Shown in pieces: positions 39,886 through 48,366 of a stretch of 64,000 nucleotides of DNA. A program made the position numbers and the translations under genes. This stretch comes from Terrimicrobium sacchariphilum (GTDB lineage: Bacteria > Verrucomicrobiota > Verrucomicrobiia > Chthoniobacterales > Terrimicrobiaceae). The DNA lies in NCBI RefSeq assembly GCF_001613545.1, contig NZ_BDCO01000003.1, forward strand, positions 682,001 to 746,000, written 5' to 3'. Numbering within the stretch: position 1 is the stretch's first letter; every line of letters begins with the position of its first letter. Below the pieces are notes generated by a model. It had not been told where the DNA came from and made no database searches. It was given only the letters and a program-made list of their open reading frames with translations.

Positions 39886-41736
39886 CTAGAGCGCCGAGAT
39901 CGACCACATCTGGCTGTTCCAGTTGCCGAAGGTCCACTGCTCGACCTTGGCCCCATCCGCTGTGGAACTCCCGGAGACATTGAGGGATTTGCCACTCTTG
40001 AGGCAGGTTAGCTGGTAATATCCCGAGCTTAACTTGGTCGCGAGCCACGTCTGGCTGTCAGTTCCACTCACGGGGCGGATCTCAATTGTCGCGCCGTTGT
40101 CAGTGGATGCATTGGTGACATCCAGGAATTTTCCGCTTTGCACGCTACGGATGAGGTATTGGTCCGTTCCGTAGGGCTGAAAGACCCATTTCTGGCCGTC
40201 AGCGTCGGCAAAGGTGCGTTGCTCGATCAGAGTTCCATCCGCACTGCCCCCGCCGGTGACGGTGAGTGCTTTTCCACTGCCCCGGTTGACGATTTTGTAA
40301 ATGCTGTTTTCGGTGAATGAGGTCGTGGCCGGTGGAGTTTCGATGATCCACTTCTGGCTGGCCCAATCGGAATACGTCCACTGCTCGATCTTTGCCCCGT
40401 CGCTGGTCGAGCTGCCCGAGACATTGGCGGATTTGCTGCTGTTGTAGTTTGTGATGCGAAATGCGCCGCCGGTGGGAACCACCACCCATGTCTGGCTGGT
40501 TATGGCGGACTTTGCATTGACCTGAAGGAATGCGCCATTGGCGGTGGAGGAGCCGGCGACATCGAGCGCTTTGCCGGTATCGGAGTTCAGGACGAGAAAC
40601 TGATTGTTTCCCATGGGGAAGAACGTCCACTTCTGCGTGAGCAATCCGCTGTAGGTTCGCTGCTCCACCCCTGTGCCATCAGGGGCGGTGGAGGAGGATA
40701 CGGTGAGCGCCTTGCCGCTGTTTTGATTCATGATGCGGTAGGTCTTTCCGGCTTCGACCGATTTGATATCCCAAAGACCCGTTTCGGTATCGATCCGCCA
40801 TTTTTGCACGCCATTGAGGGTGGGCGTGCCAGCGGAATCGAAGGTCAGCGGATACCAGCCATTTTTGCCGATACCTTCGCCCGTCTGCTGACTGTAGCGG
40901 TCGCCGCAATAAACATACGTGGTACCCTGGGCGCCGGTCACCGGCATGATAAAGTCGTTCTGGGTGTTGAAGGAGTTCGAACTGTAGGGACTGGTCGCCA
41001 GCAGGATCTTGGGTGCAGAGGCCATTCCCGCCAGCGTTGCGGACTTCTGGTACTTTGTAGCGGTCGAGTGCCAGCCATCGGTCCATGAAGTGAGGAGGTA
41101 GTAAAAGCCGTCCTTTTTGACAATGGCAGGGGCCTCCCGGTGGTCGCCTCCGTTGTTCCACTCGGCCACGACGGATTCCAGGCCGAGGTAGTCCGAGGTG
41201 AGCTTCACGATCTTCATGCCGCCGTTGTAATTGGTGGATGTCGGATCGGTGACGGCCAGGAGATAGGCGTCGCCATTGGCATCCTTAAAGACCGAGTGAT
41301 CGCCCATGGTATTGCCAAACACCATGTCGGTGATCCCCTGGCGGACGAAGGGGCCTGCCGCCTTGTTGGAGGTAAAAAAGACGACGCAATTACGCCCGGT
41401 CGATCGCGGCCCCTCGGTGATCATGACGTAGCGGCCTGTACGAGCATTGTAGAGCACGTCTGGCCGCCCGTACCAGGAGTTGCCGTGATAGACGATTCCC
41501 TGATAGGCCCAGTGGACGAAATCGGAGGAGGTATAGAGACGGACATCGTTCTTTTTGATGTCATAGCCATACCAGTAGAAGACCTTCCCGACTTTGATCA
41601 TGCTTCCACCCTGGGCAATGATTTCCTGCCCCGAAGTATCCAGCCAGATGGTGTCGTTGACGATTTCCTGCGGGGCGGAGGACGCGGAATGAAGGCAGAA
41701 AAGCAGCGCCAGGAAGATAAGGCGGAGGGTGTTCAT
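39886..41736 (-). CDS. Secreted GH43-like glycosidase with two ricin-type lectin domains
   Basis: Secreted protein of 616 residues. A signal peptide (NTLRLIFLALLFCLHSASSA) precedes a five-bladed GH43-like domain to about 325, with IIAQGGSMIKVGKVFYWYGY, YGRPDVLYNARTGRYVM and a probable catalytic Asp-Glu context in GDHREAPAIVKKDG. Then six QxW-type repeats (TQKW, SQTW, SQKW, GQKW, SQTW, SQMW) build two beta-trefoil RICIN domains that bind carbohydrate. The head resembles exo-beta-1,3-galactanase-like GH43_24 enzymes, so arabinogalactan is a fair guess, not proven. Upstream is AT-rich DNA with a TATAAT box. Confidence 0.85.
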   Translation of the reverse strand: MNTLRLIFLALLFCLHSASSAPQEIVNDTIWLDTSGQEIIAQGGSMIKVGKVFYWYGYDIKKNDVRLYTSSDFVHWAYQGIVYHGNSWYGRPDVLYNARTGRYVMITEGPRSTGRNCVVFFTSNKAAGPFVRQGITDMVFGNTMGDHSVFKDANGDAYLLAVTDPTSTNYNGGMKIVKLTSDYLGLESVVAEWNNGGDHREAPAIVKKDGFYYLLTSWTDGWHSTATKYQKSATLAGMASAPKILLATSPYSSNSFNTQNDFIMPVTGAQGTTYVYCGDRYSQQTGEGIGKNGWYPLTFDSAGTPTLNGVQKWRIDTETGLWDIKSVEAGKTYRIMNQNSGKALTVSSSTAPDGTGVEQRTYSGLLTQKWTFFPMGNNQFLVLNSDTGKALDVAGSSTANGAFLQVNAKSAITSQTWVVVPTGGAFRITNYNSSKSANVSGSSTSDGAKIEQWTYSDWASQKWIIETPPATTSFTENSIYKIVNRGSGKALTVTGGGSADGTLIEQRTFADADGQKWVFQPYGTDQYLIRSVQSGKFLDVTNASTDNGATIEIRPVSGTDSQTWLATKLSSGYYQLTCLKSGKSLNVSGSSTADGAKVEQWTFGNWNSQMWSISAL

Positions 41737-41765
41737 AAAGGGGTGCGTGATTTATATATCGATAG

Positions 41766-41771
41766 ATTATA
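41766..41771 (-). promoter_or_regulatory. Candidate -10 box of the GH43-RICIN gene
   Basis: A perfect TATAAT on the minus strand in an AT-rich stretch, about 30 bases before the ATG at 41736. No good -35 is visible at standard spacing. Confidence 0.35.
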
Positions 41772-41842
41772 TGTTTTCAATGGATTTAATTTGACGTGTG
41801 TCGAGCGGTTTTTGCACTGTAAACGGGCGTACGTTCCTCCCT

Positions 41843-42388
41843 ATGCGATTACTGGTGACACTTTTCTCGCTGGCGCTGCTGGTGCCTCACGGCAGGGCAG
41901 CCACACTGATCGGCTCCGTCGTGGAGATTTCCCGCAAAATACCTTCGGATGGGTTTTACTGGGGGCCGGTTTCCGTGTTGGTGACTGGTACCGATTCAGA
42001 CCGCACCTCAGTAAGCGATGGTAACAATATGGCCATTATGCCGCGGGCCAATAGCATCGTCTTCATCCTGGGGCCTGAAGGAGGTGCCGGCGGAGGAGCC
42101 GAGGATCATCGGATGCTCGTGTCGGACATCCAGTGGTTTGGGGAGTCCGAGTTGGAAATCGCCTCCATCGCGGTGACATCCGATCTTCCCTGTTTCAATC
42201 CCTCCTTGGTGACCTTCGATGGACGATCTGTTTCACTCTGGATTGGCAGCCTGGAGTGGGATGGCGGGGAAACCGTGGAGGTAACCCTCACGCCAACGGC
42301 TGTGCCCGAGCCTTCCACCGTATTTCTGATGGCTGGCGCTCTGGCACTTGGAATCTGCTGGCTGGGGCGTCGCCAGCCGGGGACTTGA
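41843..42388 (+). CDS. Small PEP-CTERM secreted protein
   Basis: Exported protein of 181 residues: signal peptide (RLLVTLFSLALLVPHGRA), a beta-rich body of about 130 residues with no known domain, and a C-terminal PEP-CTERM tag (VPEPSTVFLMAGALALGI then GRR). Its ATG is chosen because the signal peptide starts there; the frame is open upstream to 41798. It is divergent from the GH43-RICIN gene and convergent with the next gene. Confidence 0.72.
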   Translation: MRLLVTLFSLALLVPHGRAATLIGSVVEISRKIPSDGFYWGPVSVLVTGTDSDRTSVSDGNNMAIMPRANSIVFILGPEGGAGGGAEDHRMLVSDIQWFGESELEIASIAVTSDLPCFNPSLVTFDGRSVSLWIGSLEWDGGETVEVTLTPTAVPEPSTVFLMAGALALGICWLGRRQPGT

Positions 42389-42398
42389 GAATGACGAG

Positions 42399-43103
42399 CT
42401 AGCCGCCCCAGCGGCTGCCTTCGCTCAAAGCGGGAATCCAGCCATTGGTCGGACATTTGGAGTAATCGGTCTTGCCCACAGCGCCGATCATGCGTTTGCC
42501 GGTGGCGGCACGCCACAGCTTGCTCATGCTCTCGCCGGTGTAGCATCCCCAGCTTTTCACGAGGGCATCCTTGGTGAAGAGGCCGCGATGGATGGCGCTG
42601 AGCTGGGACTCATGCAGGTATCCCTTCGATGCGCTGTCGATCTCGTTGCTGTAGTCGAACATGAAGCACGCACGATTGGAGTGGCCGTAGTAGTCGAAGG
42701 TCGCGATCTTGACCTGACCGCGAGGCTGACCGGCATTGAGGTAGTTGATCACATCCTGGCCCGACTTGATCCAGACGAGGTTCACGTTGTACTTGTCGCG
42801 AACACTGACGATGTTGCTGATAAGATCGGTTTTGTCCTGCTGACTACGGCGATCGTAGGCAGGACGATAGACGAGCCAGGTGATCCTGGCGGTCGGGCCA
42901 TACTGCTCGCGCAGTTGCTGAATCCGGACACGAGCGGAGCGGATGAAATTGCCCCACCAGCGGTCATGGGGTTCCGCCTTGAACTTTTCCCACTCGATCA
43001 GCGATGGCCCGCCGCTTACGACGATGTACTCCCGCTGGACTTCCGCCTGGGCCAGGGCTGCGCAGGCCAGAAAGGTGAGGAGGAAAAGGCGCAGAAATTT
43101 CAT
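42399..43103 (-). CDS. Secreted protein with possible caspase-like His/Cys dyad
   Basis: Exported protein of 234 residues not matching a family I can name. A signal peptide is clear (KFLRLFLLTFLACAALAQA). A hydrophobic strand leads into YYGHSN (His141), and a second leads into SWGCYTGES (Cys187); this strand-His and strand-Cys order and spacing resemble clan CD peptidases (caspase, gingipain, CHAT). An earlier strand reads ARITWLVYRPAYDRR. The start at 43103 is chosen for the signal peptide; an upstream open frame to 43244 overlaps thiE and is unlikely. Function inferred only. Confidence 0.65.
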   Translation of the reverse strand: MKFLRLFLLTFLACAALAQAEVQREYIVVSGGPSLIEWEKFKAEPHDRWWGNFIRSARVRIQQLREQYGPTARITWLVYRPAYDRRSQQDKTDLISNIVSVRDKYNVNLVWIKSGQDVINYLNAGQPRGQVKIATFDYYGHSNRACFMFDYSNEIDSASKGYLHESQLSAIHRGLFTKDALVKSWGCYTGESMSKLWRAATGKRMIGAVGKTDYSKCPTNGWIPALSEGSRWGG

Positions 43104-43182
43104 CCCATGAGAATTGCCGCCTCGCGCCGTCGCGCAAGTGGAAAAAGCCGAAAAACCGCCTTTCTCAGGGTAGAAAGTTTCC

Positions 43183-43836
43183 CTAGACCAGCGGCACGGC
43201 GTCCAGAAGGGCACGGCAGCGGCGACAATATGCAGCGACATCATCCGCCAGCAGGATGCCGGAAACGATGACCACGCGTTTCGCCCCAGCGGCGAGCACG
43301 GTCTCGAGATTCTCGAGTTTCACCCCGCCGATGCAGAAGATCGGGTGCCGGACCAACCGATGCACCTCGGTGATCTCGGCGGTGCCTATCGGGGTGTAGT
43401 CCGGCTTGGTCGGAGTGGCAAAGAGCGGGCCGAACCCGATGTAATCCAGATCCTGTACGCCGGCGGCGGTCGCCTGGGCGACGCTGTGGGTCGATTTTCC
43501 GAGGAGTACATTGCCAATGATCCCCCGGGTGGCCTCGACGGCGAGGTCATCCTGTCCCACATGCGCGCCATCGGCCCCCGTGGATTGCACGAGGTTCGGA
43601 TGGTCGTTGATGATGAATGGCACCCCTGCGGAACTGGTGAGAGCGGCGACTTCTTTCGCCAGCCGCTCGATGAGCTCCAGAGGCTGGTTCTTGGCGCGGA
43701 GTTGCAGGATCTGCACTCCGCCGTCGATCATGCGTCGCGCCATATCGGGCGCGACCTCGGCGGCGACGTAGGAAAGATCGAGGATGCCGTAGAGCCGGGC
43801 CTCGGAGACAGCCCGGCGGGCGGCGGTTATTTCCAC
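43183..43836 (-). CDS. thiE: Thiamine-phosphate synthase
   Basis: Joins the pyrimidine and thiazole halves of thiamine to give thiamine phosphate. TIM barrel of 217 residues with ILQLRAKNQP, the NDHPNLVQSTGADGAHVGQDD segment (NDxxxLAxxxxADGxHxGQxD type), GKSTHS and GFGPLFATPTKPD, and the phosphate loop CIGGVKLENL. The GTG start lies in the last codons of the upstream nucleotidyltransferase gene and overlaps it by 10 bases. No thiamine riboswitch or other thi gene is visible. Confidence 0.9.
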   Translation of the reverse strand: MEITAARRAVSEARLYGILDLSYVAAEVAPDMARRMIDGGVQILQLRAKNQPLELIERLAKEVAALTSSAGVPFIINDHPNLVQSTGADGAHVGQDDLAVEATRGIIGNVLLGKSTHSVAQATAAGVQDLDYIGFGPLFATPTKPDYTPIGTAEITEVHRLVRHPIFCIGGVKLENLETVLAAGAKRVVIVSGILLADDVAAYCRRCRALLDAVPLV

Positions 43837-44732
43837 AGCGGGGTCGGGTACTCGCCCGACGCGTGGAGCCTGGCGAGGGCTTCGGTCACGAGCGGCTTGT
43901 CCTCGCGGTAGGTCACGCCGAACCACGGGGCATTCGTCGGCAGCACCTCAAGCGTGGCCTTGCCCTGCTCGGTGAGCTGGCCGAGGGCGGTCGGGATGTA
44001 GCACTCTGCCTTCAGGTCGCTGCTGTTCGCGGTAAGGAAGTCGCCGAGGATTGTCTCGAGTTGCGGGAATACGGCGGGTGTGAGACCCCAGAAGTTCATC
44101 GAGACGGGCTCGCTGCCGGTGAAGGTCTTTTCGCCGCTGTCGGTCTTTTGGAAAATCTTTCCCTCGGTGTGCTCGATGGCGGTCCACTCGACGATGGAGG
44201 TGAGCTTGTTGGCCGCATCCACCTCGCAGACACCGCGTGCCACGGAGCCGTGATCGGAGAGCGTATTATCGAGGCGATAGCCGGCCATCGCGTAATCTGT
44301 GCTGGCCGCCGTCTTGTCGCGGAGGAACTTCGCCAGCACCTCGTACGAACCGACACCGTAGAAATCATCGGCATTGATGGAAACAAACGGACCGTCAAGC
44401 ACCTCGCGGGCGCACCATACGGCATGGGCGGTGCCCCAGGGTTTTTTACGATCGGCCGGTACAGTGAAGCTGCCGGGCAGCGAGTCGAGCTGCTGGAAGG
44501 CGTAGGCCACATCGATGCGGCCCTCGTAGCGCGAGCCGACCTTGGCCCGGAACTCCTCCTCAATGTCGCGGCGAATCAGGAATACCACGCGGTCAAAACC
44601 GGCGCGCATGGCGTCATAGACCGAGTAGTCGAGCAAGGTTTCCCCCGATGGTCCCATGGGATCGACCTGTTTCAGGCCTCCATAACGGCTGCCCATGCCT
44701 GCGGCGAGTACGAGAAGAGAGAGAGAAGACAT
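43827..44732 (-). CDS. Sugar nucleotidyltransferase (NTP-transferase family)
   Basis: Nucleotidyltransferase-fold protein of 301 residues. The nucleotide-binding start LSLLVLAAGMGSRYGGLKQV (GxGxR type), the DxDD-like FVSINADDFYG and the later WGTAHAV are clear. It activates a sugar phosphate or similar compound; the exact substrate is not visible. The ATG used fits the domain start; the frame is open to 44786. ThiE is overlapped downstream although the pathways are unrelated, so coupling may be coincidental. Confidence 0.85.
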   Translation of the reverse strand: MSSLSLLVLAAGMGSRYGGLKQVDPMGPSGETLLDYSVYDAMRAGFDRVVFLIRRDIEEEFRAKVGSRYEGRIDVAYAFQQLDSLPGSFTVPADRKKPWGTAHAVWCAREVLDGPFVSINADDFYGVGSYEVLAKFLRDKTAASTDYAMAGYRLDNTLSDHGSVARGVCEVDAANKLTSIVEWTAIEHTEGKIFQKTDSGEKTFTGSEPVSMNFWGLTPAVFPQLETILGDFLTANSSDLKAECYIPTALGQLTEQGKATLEVLPTNAPWFGVTYREDKPLVTEALARLHASGEYPTPLWK

Positions 44733-44801
44733 CGGGCGTGTGTTTTCTCCGATTGCGCCCCCTCTGGCAAGCCGGGGATACGACACCCCACGGCGAAAAC
44801 G

Positions 44802-45686
44802 TTAATTCAAAGGCCTTTCCCCGTGCTGCCGCATGGCCCGAGGACTCGATCCAAAGTGCTTCCGGAAGGTTTTGGAGAAGTGAAAGGCATCCTCGTACCC
44901 CACCTGCCGGGCGATTTCCGATACGGTCATGTTGTGATCGGAAAGCAGATGCGCGGCGCGGTGCATTCGATGCTGGATGAGGCATTCCATGGGAGCGAGG
45001 CCGAAGGTTTTTCGAAACTGAGCGGAGAAATGCGATGGCGACATGCCCGCCATGGAGGCGAGTTTCTCCAGAGTGATGGGGTGATCCGGCACGGCGGCGA
45101 TGAGACGATGCACGGCCAGCAGGCGCTCCGGCACCTGAATGCCGGAATCGACTCCCCGCAACTGGCGGGCGAGTTCTCGAAAACAATTTTCCAGGAGATT
45201 TCCGATAAGGATTTCATCGGGCGGCATGTAGGACACGACCTCGGCGTGGACATCGAGGAGGGTTTGCTGGAAGTGCGAGATGTTTCCGACCGGGAACGGT
45301 TCCGCCAGCGGAAGTCGGGCCTGGCGCAGGGCCTGGCGGATGCGGCGGCCTTCACAATGAATCCACGAGTGAACGAAGCCCTGCCGGGGATTGCCATAAA
45401 ACTGCCCCTTGCCGGGTGGCCAGACCATCATGGTGTCCGGGCGGTCCGTGGGCTGCATGACCGGGGAGGTGCCGATCTGGGCTTCATCATGGAAGAGCAT
45501 GATCAGGTAGTCACCTGTTCCCTGTGGACGTTCGACAAGACACGCCGGCATAGCCTCTCGAATGCCGATCCCGCGCACGCTGACAGTCTTTGAGCCGAGC
45601 GGCTGCGGAGAGAAGAATCGCTTGAAGCCCATACCGGGGAAGGCGGAAGGGCGATTGCGGGAATGGGCGAGTTCCGACGGATTCAT
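44802..45686 (-). CDS. AraC-family transcriptional regulator
   Basis: Regulator of 294 residues: an N-terminal cupin-like sensing part (residues 30-150) and two C-terminal HTH motifs (ITLEKLASMAGMSPSHFSAQ; MTVSEIARQVGYEDAFHFSK, followed by FRKHFGSSPRAMR). It is divergent from the GH116-GH172 pair by 94 bases, so it probably activates that pair in response to a sugar. A later ATG (MGFKRFF, 45632) is an alternative start. Confidence 0.88.
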   Translation of the reverse strand: MNPSELAHSRNRPSAFPGMGFKRFFSPQPLGSKTVSVRGIGIREAMPACLVERPQGTGDYLIMLFHDEAQIGTSPVMQPTDRPDTMMVWPPGKGQFYGNPRQGFVHSWIHCEGRRIRQALRQARLPLAEPFPVGNISHFQQTLLDVHAEVVSYMPPDEILIGNLLENCFRELARQLRGVDSGIQVPERLLAVHRLIAAVPDHPITLEKLASMAGMSPSHFSAQFRKTFGLAPMECLIQHRMHRAAHLLSDHNMTVSEIARQVGYEDAFHFSKTFRKHFGSSPRAMRQHGERPLN

Positions 45687-45780
45687 GGAGGATCGTAAGA
45701 TATTACAGGTATTTCATGGCGGGCTCCATGTTCAAGACCGCTCGATCTGTATTAGATTTCACCCAGCATTTTTGAGACAT

Positions 45781-48366
45781 ATGCCCTCCCGTCGCCTTCC
45801 GGCCATAGCTTCGTCCAAGAAAGGAACTCAACCGCTGTTTCCTTTTCACCATCGCAATATTCTCCAGACGGCAATGCCGCTGGGTGGCATCGGCGCAGGC
45901 TGTATCTGCTTCAACGGATATGGAGGATTGCAGGATTTTTCGATCCGCAATCGCCCCTCCACGACTGCGCTTCCCGATGAGAACAGGGAGGACGATGCTG
46001 GTTTTGCGCTTTTGCACATCAAGGGAGATAAGCCCGTCACCCGGCTGGTCGAAGGACCCTTTCCGCCAGGGAAAATCTACGACCAGGGCTTGCAGGGGCG
46101 GGGCTGCCGACATGGAGGATACGAGGGATTGCCGAGGTTTCGGCAGAGCCGTTTTGAGAGCGGGTATCCGTTTGCGCAAGTAACCTTGTCGGATAGAGAC
46201 ATGCCCGTTGAGGTCAGGGTGACGGGTTGGAGTCCATTCGTGCCGCTGGATGAGATCGCTTCCAGCGTGCCTGCGGCCATGATCGAATATTCCATCCGGA
46301 ATACATCCCGGAAGGCTGTCGAATGTGAGTTTTCGTTTCATCTTGCTCACCCGGCGGTCGGCGCATCAACGAAAGATGAAGGGACCCGGTGTGCTGTGAT
46401 TCCGGGAAAAGGCGTTCATTTTACCAACACCGAGCCTTCGGATAGCGAGACCTTTGGCGAGGGGAGCCTGACCGTGATCGGACCCAAACCGCGTATCAAG
46501 GCCACCTGGATACGGGGCGGCTTTTTCGACGGAGTTTCCGCATTGTGGCGGGAGGTCGAAACGGGGAAATTCCAGCCCAACGATGGCACGGAGGACGCGG
46601 GGAGAGGGGGGCGTAACGGTGGCTCCGTGGAAGTCAAGGTGAGGCTGCGTCCCGGGGAAAAGGCGGAAATCCCGGTAATCATCACCTGGTATTTTCCCAA
46701 CAGCAACTTGACCTTCGAGCAGGTCGGATATCCGGTGGGCGAGAGTCCGCGTTGGCGCACCTATTACTCCTCACTCTGGCGGGACGCGCGTGATGTCGTG
46801 GATTATCTCCACGAACATTATGAGGAACTGCGTCGAAGGACGGTGGCTTTTCAGAATGCGCTGCTTAGTTCCTCCCTGCCGCCCTATGTGCTGGATGCTG
46901 TCTCGGCCAACCTGGCCATTATCAAATCCCCGACCGTGCTCCGGCAGGCCAGCGGCAATCTTTGGGCCTGGGAGGGGAGCGCCACCATGGAGGGAAGCTG
47001 CCACGGGAGCTGTACACATGTCTGGAACTACGCCCAGGCGTTTCCACATTTGTTTCCCGCCATCGAGCGCACCTTGCGCGAGCAGGAACTGGAGCGGTCC
47101 ATTGATGAGCGAGGACACGTGAATTTTCGCGCCGCATTGCCAGACGGCCCTAATCCGCACACCTGGTATGCCGCAGCCGACGGGCAGCTTGGCGGCATCA
47201 TGAAGCTCTATCGCGACTGGCAGATCAGCGGAGACACTGCGTGGTTGCGACGACTATACCCGCTCGCTCTCCGCAGCATCGAATATTGCATCAACCAATG
47301 GGATCCCGACCGCATCGGCGCTGTGGTGGAGCCGCATCATAATACCTACGACATCGAGTTCTGGGGCGCTGATGGAATGTGCACGACAATCTATGCGGGC
47401 GCTCTGTCCGCCATGAGTGAAATCTGTGCCGCGCTCGGGGATTCAGCCGGGGCGGAAAAGTACCGCGATCTCGCTTCGCGCAGTGCACGTTACCTGAAGG
47501 GAAAGCTCTTCAACGGCGAGTACTTCGAGCAGAAGGTGCAGTACCGCGGACTGCGCGACACGTCGTTCCTGGAGAAAATCGCCGGACGCCTCAAGGCGGA
47601 AGAGTCGGATTCCAAGCTCCGTCTGATGAAAAAGGAGGGACCACTCTACCAATACGGAAAGGGATGTCTTTCCGATGGCGTAATTGGTGCGTGGATGGCG
47701 CAGATTTACGGAATATCCACGCCTCTCGACGATGAGCTTGTTCGCAAGAGCCTGTACTCCATCCATCGGTACAATTTTCGTAAAGACTTATCCGACCATG
47801 CGAACTGCCAGCGGCCGGGATATGCCATCGGGAGCGAATCGGGTTTGCTGCTTTGCTCGTGGCCGCGGGGCGGGAAACCCACCCTTCCATTTATTTACAG
47901 TGATGAGGTGTGGACCGGCATCGAGTATCAGGTGGCGTCCCACCTTATCGAGTGCGGTTTGGTACGTGAAGGGCTCCAGATCGTGAAGGCCGTGCGCAGC
48001 CGCTACGACGGTGCGGTGCGCAATCCCTGGAATGAATACGAGTGCGGCAACTACTACGCCCGGGCTCTCGCCAGCTTTGCCCTGCTCGGCTCGCTATCCG
48101 GATTCCGGTACTCGGCGGTGACAAAAACACTTTGGTTTGCTCCGAAGATTTCGAAACAGTCATTCCAGACATTCTTCTCCACCGCCTCCGGATACGGAAT
48201 CATCAGTTTGGACCGGGGACGTCTCACTGTGCGCCTGATCGAAGGAACTCTTTCGCTGCGAAGCCTGGTTTTGGGAGATGGTAATACAATCTCTCTCGAA
48301 GCCGAGGTTGCGCCCGGGCGTCCCGTGACGATTTCCCTTTTAAAGAAAAATCCCAAGAAACCATGA
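45781..48366 (+). CDS. Glycoside hydrolase family 116 protein (GBA2/DUF608-like)
   Basis: Glycosidase of 861 residues. The N-terminal beta-domain has the family start MPLGGIGAGCICFNGYGGLQ; the C-terminal (alpha/alpha)6 barrel carries EPHHNTYDIEFWGADG, a run with the probable catalytic acid residue, and DEVWTGIEYQVASHLIE. GH116 includes beta-glucosidases and beta-xylosidases, and exo-beta-D-arabinofuranosidase activity has been reported in the family. No signal peptide is seen, so it is probably intracellular. The start has no strong ribosome site, and an upstream open frame overlapping the AraC gene (to 45562) is less likely. It overlaps the GH172 gene by 4 bases. Confidence 0.85.
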   Translation: MPSRRLPAIASSKKGTQPLFPFHHRNILQTAMPLGGIGAGCICFNGYGGLQDFSIRNRPSTTALPDENREDDAGFALLHIKGDKPVTRLVEGPFPPGKIYDQGLQGRGCRHGGYEGLPRFRQSRFESGYPFAQVTLSDRDMPVEVRVTGWSPFVPLDEIASSVPAAMIEYSIRNTSRKAVECEFSFHLAHPAVGASTKDEGTRCAVIPGKGVHFTNTEPSDSETFGEGSLTVIGPKPRIKATWIRGGFFDGVSALWREVETGKFQPNDGTEDAGRGGRNGGSVEVKVRLRPGEKAEIPVIITWYFPNSNLTFEQVGYPVGESPRWRTYYSSLWRDARDVVDYLHEHYEELRRRTVAFQNALLSSSLPPYVLDAVSANLAIIKSPTVLRQASGNLWAWEGSATMEGSCHGSCTHVWNYAQAFPHLFPAIERTLREQELERSIDERGHVNFRAALPDGPNPHTWYAAADGQLGGIMKLYRDWQISGDTAWLRRLYPLALRSIEYCINQWDPDRIGAVVEPHHNTYDIEFWGADGMCTTIYAGALSAMSEICAALGDSAGAEKYRDLASRSARYLKGKLFNGEYFEQKVQYRGLRDTSFLEKIAGRLKAEESDSKLRLMKKEGPLYQYGKGCLSDGVIGAWMAQIYGISTPLDDELVRKSLYSIHRYNFRKDLSDHANCQRPGYAIGSESGLLLCSWPRGGKPTLPFIYSDEVWTGIEYQVASHLIECGLVREGLQIVKAVRSRYDGAVRNPWNEYECGNYYARALASFALLGSLSGFRYSAVTKTLWFAPKISKQSFQTFFSTASGYGIISLDRGRLTVRLIEGTLSLRSLVLGDGNTISLEAEVAPGRPVTISLLKKNPKKP

